Below the pieces are notes generated by a model. That model made no database searches. It was not told where the DNA came from and was given only the letters and a program-made list of their open reading frames with translations. From an uncultured Prevotella sp. (GTDB lineage Bacteria > Bacteroidota > Bacteroidia > Bacteroidales > Bacteroidaceae), in the NCBI GenBank assembly GCA_900548195.1, contig URJQ01000101.1:1-9846 (forward strand): a DNA stretch of 9,846 nt. Direction: 5' to 3'. Both the position numbers and the translations under genes were made by a program. Positions 7,845 to 9,846 of this stretch are shown here, piece after piece. The first letter of the stretch is position 1, and the number at the start of each line of letters is the position of its first letter.

Positions 7845-7911
7845 TTATTGATATTTTTTTGAATGGCAGTATGAAAACTCCAAAATAGAAAGGCAAAAGA
7901 AAATATATCAC

Positions 7912-7962
7912 AAGCAGAATGTAGCAGACTCAAAAATCCGCCACATTCTGCTTTCTTTTTTC
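7912..7962 (+). terminator. Terminator-like hairpin, probably for argS transcription
   Basis: A 17-bp stem, AAGCAGAATGT at 7912-7922 with ACATTCTGCTT at 7943-7953, continues inward to 7928/7937 around an 8-nt loop. A T-rich run (TCTTTTTTCTTTC) follows on the plus strand. Two A-C mismatches break the stem in plus-strand RNA but would be G-U pairs in minus-strand RNA. Because no minus-strand gene lies to the right, termination of argS read-through is the simplest role. Confidence 0.6.
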
Positions 7963-8016
7963 TTTCAAAATCCCATTTTGCAACCTATTGACACTCAGTT
8001 ATATACAAACTGCGTT

Positions 8017-8106
8017 GTAATAACTATGCTTTTACCCTGCAAAAGCATAGTTATTACCTCCTAAAAGCATAGCTATTACCTCGTAAAAGCATTGCTATTA
8101 CTTCGC
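8017..8106. repeat. 22-bp tandem repeat (3 units) preceded by an inverted copy
   Basis: Three head-to-tail units of 22 bp occupy 8041-8062, 8063-8084 and 8085-8106, with consensus AAAAGCATAGCTATTACCTC plus two variable bases. Immediately before them GTAATAACTATGCTTTT (8017-8033) is the exact reverse complement of AAAAGCATAGTTATTAC (8041-8057), forming a perfect 17-bp hairpin with a 7-nt loop. There is no spacer variation between units and no CRISPR character. Confidence 0.85.
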
Positions 8107-8155
8107 AATCTCATTTCTCCCTCTCCAGCATAGCTCGGCTACTGCTCATAAATGT

Positions 8156-8197
8156 GGTTGTTGGTTGTCGGTTGTTGGTTGTTGGTTTTTGATTGTC
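8156..8197 (+). repeat. GGTTGTY heptamer array, upstream copy
   Basis: Six contiguous 7-bp units: GGTTGTT, GGTTGTC, GGTTGTT, GGTTGTT, GGTTTTT, GATTGTC. The first four are clean and the last two are degenerate. It has the same unit and orientation as the array directly after the hydrolase gene, so the two arrays bracket that gene and its promoter. Confidence 0.8.
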
Positions 8198-8276
8198 GTT
8201 TGGCATCCAACGGTAAAAGCCATTGGCACCGTGGCTCGAAAGCTACATACCGCCACGAATAATATTTCATTGTTTT

Positions 8277-8308
8277 TTTGCGTTATCTCAAAAAAATGTG
8301 TACTTTTG
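8277..8308 (+). promoter_or_regulatory. Strong Bacteroidota promoter
   Basis: TTTG at 8277-8280 and TACTTTTG at 8301-8308 are separated by exactly 20 nt, an ideal match to the Bacteroidota TTTG-(19-21)-TAnnTTTG promoter. Transcription should start near 8314-8316, precisely where the 33-bp tandem repeats begin. The next gene, the hydrolase, starts about 280 nt further on, so the transcript has either a long repeat-bearing leader or a separate short RNA or peptide. Confidence 0.65.
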
Positions 8309-8315
8309 CAAAGTG

Positions 8316-8452
8316 ATTCCCTCATGAAATGTGGGCGAACTGTCGATTATTCCCCCTTAAAATGTGTGTGAACTGCCATTTATTCCCCCTTAAAATGTGT
8401 GTGAACCGCCATTTATTCCCCCTTAAAATGTGTGTGAATTGCCATTTATTCC
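8316..8452. repeat. 33-bp tandem repeat, four units
   Basis: Units are at 8316-8348, 8349-8381, 8382-8414 and 8415-8447, with five bases of a fifth. Unit 1 is diverged; units 2 to 4 differ by single bases. The period is 11 codons. On the plus strand an open frame from ATG 8329 to TAA 8502 (57 codons) reads through all units as repeated MCVNCHLFPLK. On the minus strand, units 2 to 4 each hold a complete ATG-to-TAA frame reading MA(V/I)HTHFKGE, preceded by an AGGGGGA run. Neither reading is established as translated. The repeat itself is certain. Confidence 0.9.
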
Positions 8453-8595
8453 TCGTTTTTTTTGTGATTTTCACTAAAACAGAGTTGGCATATTGTCAGT
8501 AATATAATTATCTATTTTTATTTATTGATATTTCTTAAAATACCAATAATTACCATTGTCGATAACTACTACATCTAACTATAACCCAACGAATT

Positions 8596-9759
8596 ATGCA
8601 AAAAAGAATCGTCTGTATAGCATTCTCCTTAGTGATGCTATCGCTCCTCGCTGTACAAGCACAGAAGAGAGCAAAGTATGAATTCAAGAGAAACCTCCCA
8701 GTGTATGCTCATCAGTTGATTGCTGACCTCGATTATCCCCTCGCTTGGGGAAAAAGCAGCGTCAAGGACTTCGACGAATGGCGCCGAACTGCCCGCCAGA
8801 AGGTGTTCGACTGTATGCTTCTTCCGCCGCCTCCTGCCGCTGATTACGACGTGAAAGTTCTCGGCGAAGAGCAGCGCAACGGCTATAAGGCACGCCATAT
8901 CGAGGTGAGACTTTCGAAATACTACACCGTCCCGGCCCTTCTGCTTATCCCGGACGGCAAAGGTCCGTTCCCTGCCATCAACTGCCTTCATGATCATGGC
9001 GGACATCTATATATAGGTAAGGAGAAGATGGTGCGCCCTTTGGCTCCTAAGACGAAAGAGGATTCTCTCGTCACAAAAGACGCGGAGAAATGGATTGCAG
9101 GGCTTTACGAGGGGCAATTCGTAGGCGATTACCTCGCAAAGCATGGTTATGTGGTCTTCTCTGCCGATGCTCCGATGTGGGGCGAACGCGGACAGATGGA
9201 GGGCGCTAAGCGAGATAAATACGATATGATAGCCGGAAATATGATGATGTATGGCATTGATCTCAGTGCATATATGACCTATGATGACCTCAGCGGCACT
9301 GATTTCCTCGCTACATTGCCCGAAGTGGATTCAGAGAGAATAGGCTGTGTGGGATTCTCTATGGGCGGTTATCGCTCGTGGATGCTCTCTGCTCTGAGCG
9401 ATAAGATAAAGGTGGGAGTGGCTATCTGCTGGATGGTCACCACCGATGAGCAGATGTCTTTCAACTATAGCAGGACGGAGAATGGCGGCTTTGCCAATTG
9501 TTTTCCTGGACTTCGTCGCTGGCTTGATTATCCTCACATAGCGAGTATGGCATGTCCGAAGCCGATGCTCTTCATCAATGGTTCGCAGGACAAGCTCTTC
9601 CCGGTGCCGGGAGTGGAGAAGGCTTTCAGGCAGATGCATGAGGTATGGGACAGCCAGAAGGCCGGCGATAACCTCGAAACGGAGATATGGGACGTGCCCC
9701 ACAGTTTCTATCTGCCTGCCCAGAAGCGTGCCCTCGACTTCTTCCGCAAGCATTTGTAG
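8596..9759 (+). CDS. Secreted alpha/beta hydrolase (dienelactone hydrolase / Abhydrolase_7-like)
   Basis: Probable exported esterase or related hydrolase, perhaps acting on acetylated or feruloylated glycans. The 387 residues begin with a clear signal peptide (1-22, KR then a hydrophobic core, ending AVQA). A complete serine-hydrolase triad is visible: nucleophile S255 in G-F-S-M-G (253-257), acid D332 in FINGSQDKLF, and H369 in DVPHSF. The strand-turn region PAINCLHDHGGH (126-137) probably supplies the oxyanion hole. The fold resembles the large Bacteroidota families annotated as acetylxylan esterase, dienelactone hydrolase or Abhydrolase_7. No SusC/SusD or glycoside hydrolase gene is in view, so the substrate is open. 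The ATG at 8596 gives the full signal peptide. Expression probably comes from the promoter at 8277-8308 through a long leader; only a poor TAnnTTTG-like site (TACCATTG, 8551-8558) lies nearer. Confidence 0.85.
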   Translation: MQKRIVCIAFSLVMLSLLAVQAQKRAKYEFKRNLPVYAHQLIADLDYPLAWGKSSVKDFDEWRRTARQKVFDCMLLPPPPAADYDVKVLGEEQRNGYKARHIEVRLSKYYTVPALLLIPDGKGPFPAINCLHDHGGHLYIGKEKMVRPLAPKTKEDSLVTKDAEKWIAGLYEGQFVGDYLAKHGYVVFSADAPMWGERGQMEGAKRDKYDMIAGNMMMYGIDLSAYMTYDDLSGTDFLATLPEVDSERIGCVGFSMGGYRSWMLSALSDKIKVGVAICWMVTTDEQMSFNYSRTENGGFANCFPGLRRWLDYPHIASMACPKPMLFINGSQDKLFPVPGVEKAFRQMHEVWDSQKAGDNLETEIWDVPHSFYLPAQKRALDFFRKHL

Positions 9760-9822
9760 GGTTGTTGGTTGTCGGTTATTGGTTGTCGGTTGTTGGTTGT
9801 CGGTTATTGGTTGTCGGTTATC
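9760..9822 (+). repeat. GGTTGTY heptamer array, downstream copy
   Basis: Nine contiguous 7-bp units start at the base after the hydrolase stop codon: GGTTGTT, GGTTGTC, GGTTATT, GGTTGTC, GGTTGTT, GGTTGTC, GGTTATT, GGTTGTC, GGTTATC. T- and C-ending units mostly alternate, suggesting growth by 14-bp steps. GG pairs recur every 7 nt, so a two-tetrad G-quadruplex with 5-nt loops is conceivable in the RNA or the plus strand. Nothing else is seen to the window's end. Confidence 0.88.
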
Positions 9823-9846
9823 GGTAAGTATGCCCGTTTCATGCGC

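Larger units (their letters stand above)
7475..8595. other. 1.1-kb repeat-rich intergenic region
   Basis: No convincing protein gene is seen here on either strand. From left to right it holds a 7-bp hairpin GAAATAT/ATATTTC (7515-7534), copy 2 of the 79-bp repeat, an A/T-rich spacer, a 192-bp MITE-like palindrome, a terminator-like hairpin, a 22-bp tandem repeat with an inverted copy, a heptamer array, a strong promoter and four 33-bp tandem units. Stretches 8107-8155, 8198-8276 and 8453-8595 hold nothing I can name, apart from a small hairpin GTGGCT-CGAA-AGCTAC at about 8231-8246. Confidence 0.8.

Noticed and set aside
7711..7911. Minus-strand 66-codon frame
   Set aside because: It lies mostly inside the palindromic MITE-like element and runs out into flanking A/T-rich DNA; the product is low-complexity and hydrophobic with no start context.
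7988..8006. TTGACA at 7988-7993 as a sigma70-type -35 box
   Set aside because: The nearest TATATA follows after only about 7 nt, and Bacteroidota promoters use TTTG/TAnnTTTG instead.
8165..8371. Plus-strand 68-codon frame
   Set aside because: It starts inside the heptamer array, crosses the strong promoter and ends within the second 33-bp unit, so it is built from non-coding repeats.
8017..8452. Possible CRISPR array from the tandem repeats
   Set aside because: The 22-bp and 33-bp units are directly contiguous without unique spacers, and no cas gene is present.
8329..8502. CXXCH heme-binding motifs (CVNCH) in the plus-strand repeat frame
   Set aside because: The motif arises from one repeated 33-bp unit and is broken in one copy (CVNRH). 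There is no signal peptide, so a cytochrome is unlikely.

Overview
The window looks like a chromosomal segment of a Bacteroidota bacterium, most likely of the Prevotella/Segatella group. The evidence is Bacteroidota-type promoter elements (TTTG about 20 nt before TAnnTTTG), A-rich start regions without clear Shine-Dalgarno sites, and the character of the ArgS and BadF-type kinase proteins. This placement comes from familiarity with the families, not from a database search.

Layout. At 1-488 is the 3' end of rny (RNase Y), closed by a hairpin terminator at 582-616. It converges with a BadF/BadG-type N-acetylglucosamine kinase-like gene on the minus strand (732-1619). That gene diverges from a probable two-gene operon on the plus strand: a large MscS-family mechanosensitive channel (1753-4104) and, 30 nt later, a two-HKD phospholipase D/cardiolipin synthase-like protein with a signal peptide (4135-5400). 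Next comes argS, arginyl-tRNA synthetase (5657-7474). After a 1.1 kb intergenic region lies a secreted alpha/beta hydrolase (8596-9759). The six genes are mostly housekeeping or cell-envelope functions. Only the channel/phospholipase pair shows an obvious functional link, through membrane tension and membrane lipid composition.

The unusual content is between the genes. The gaps at 5401-5656 and 7475-8595 and the 3' edge hold several unrelated repeat families: a 79-bp hairpin-bearing repeat present downstream of both the PLD gene and argS; a GTTGTT-rich long hairpin; a 192-bp MITE-like palindrome with 37-bp arms (counting its flanking TTA); a 22-bp tandem repeat with a perfect inverted copy; two arrays of a GGTTGTY heptamer flanking the hydrolase gene; and four 33-bp tandem units that begin where transcription from an excellent Bacteroidota promoter should begin. 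I found no tRNA, rRNA, CRISPR array, intact transposase gene or defence system. The best candidate for something undescribed is the promoter plus 33-bp repeat unit (8277-8452).
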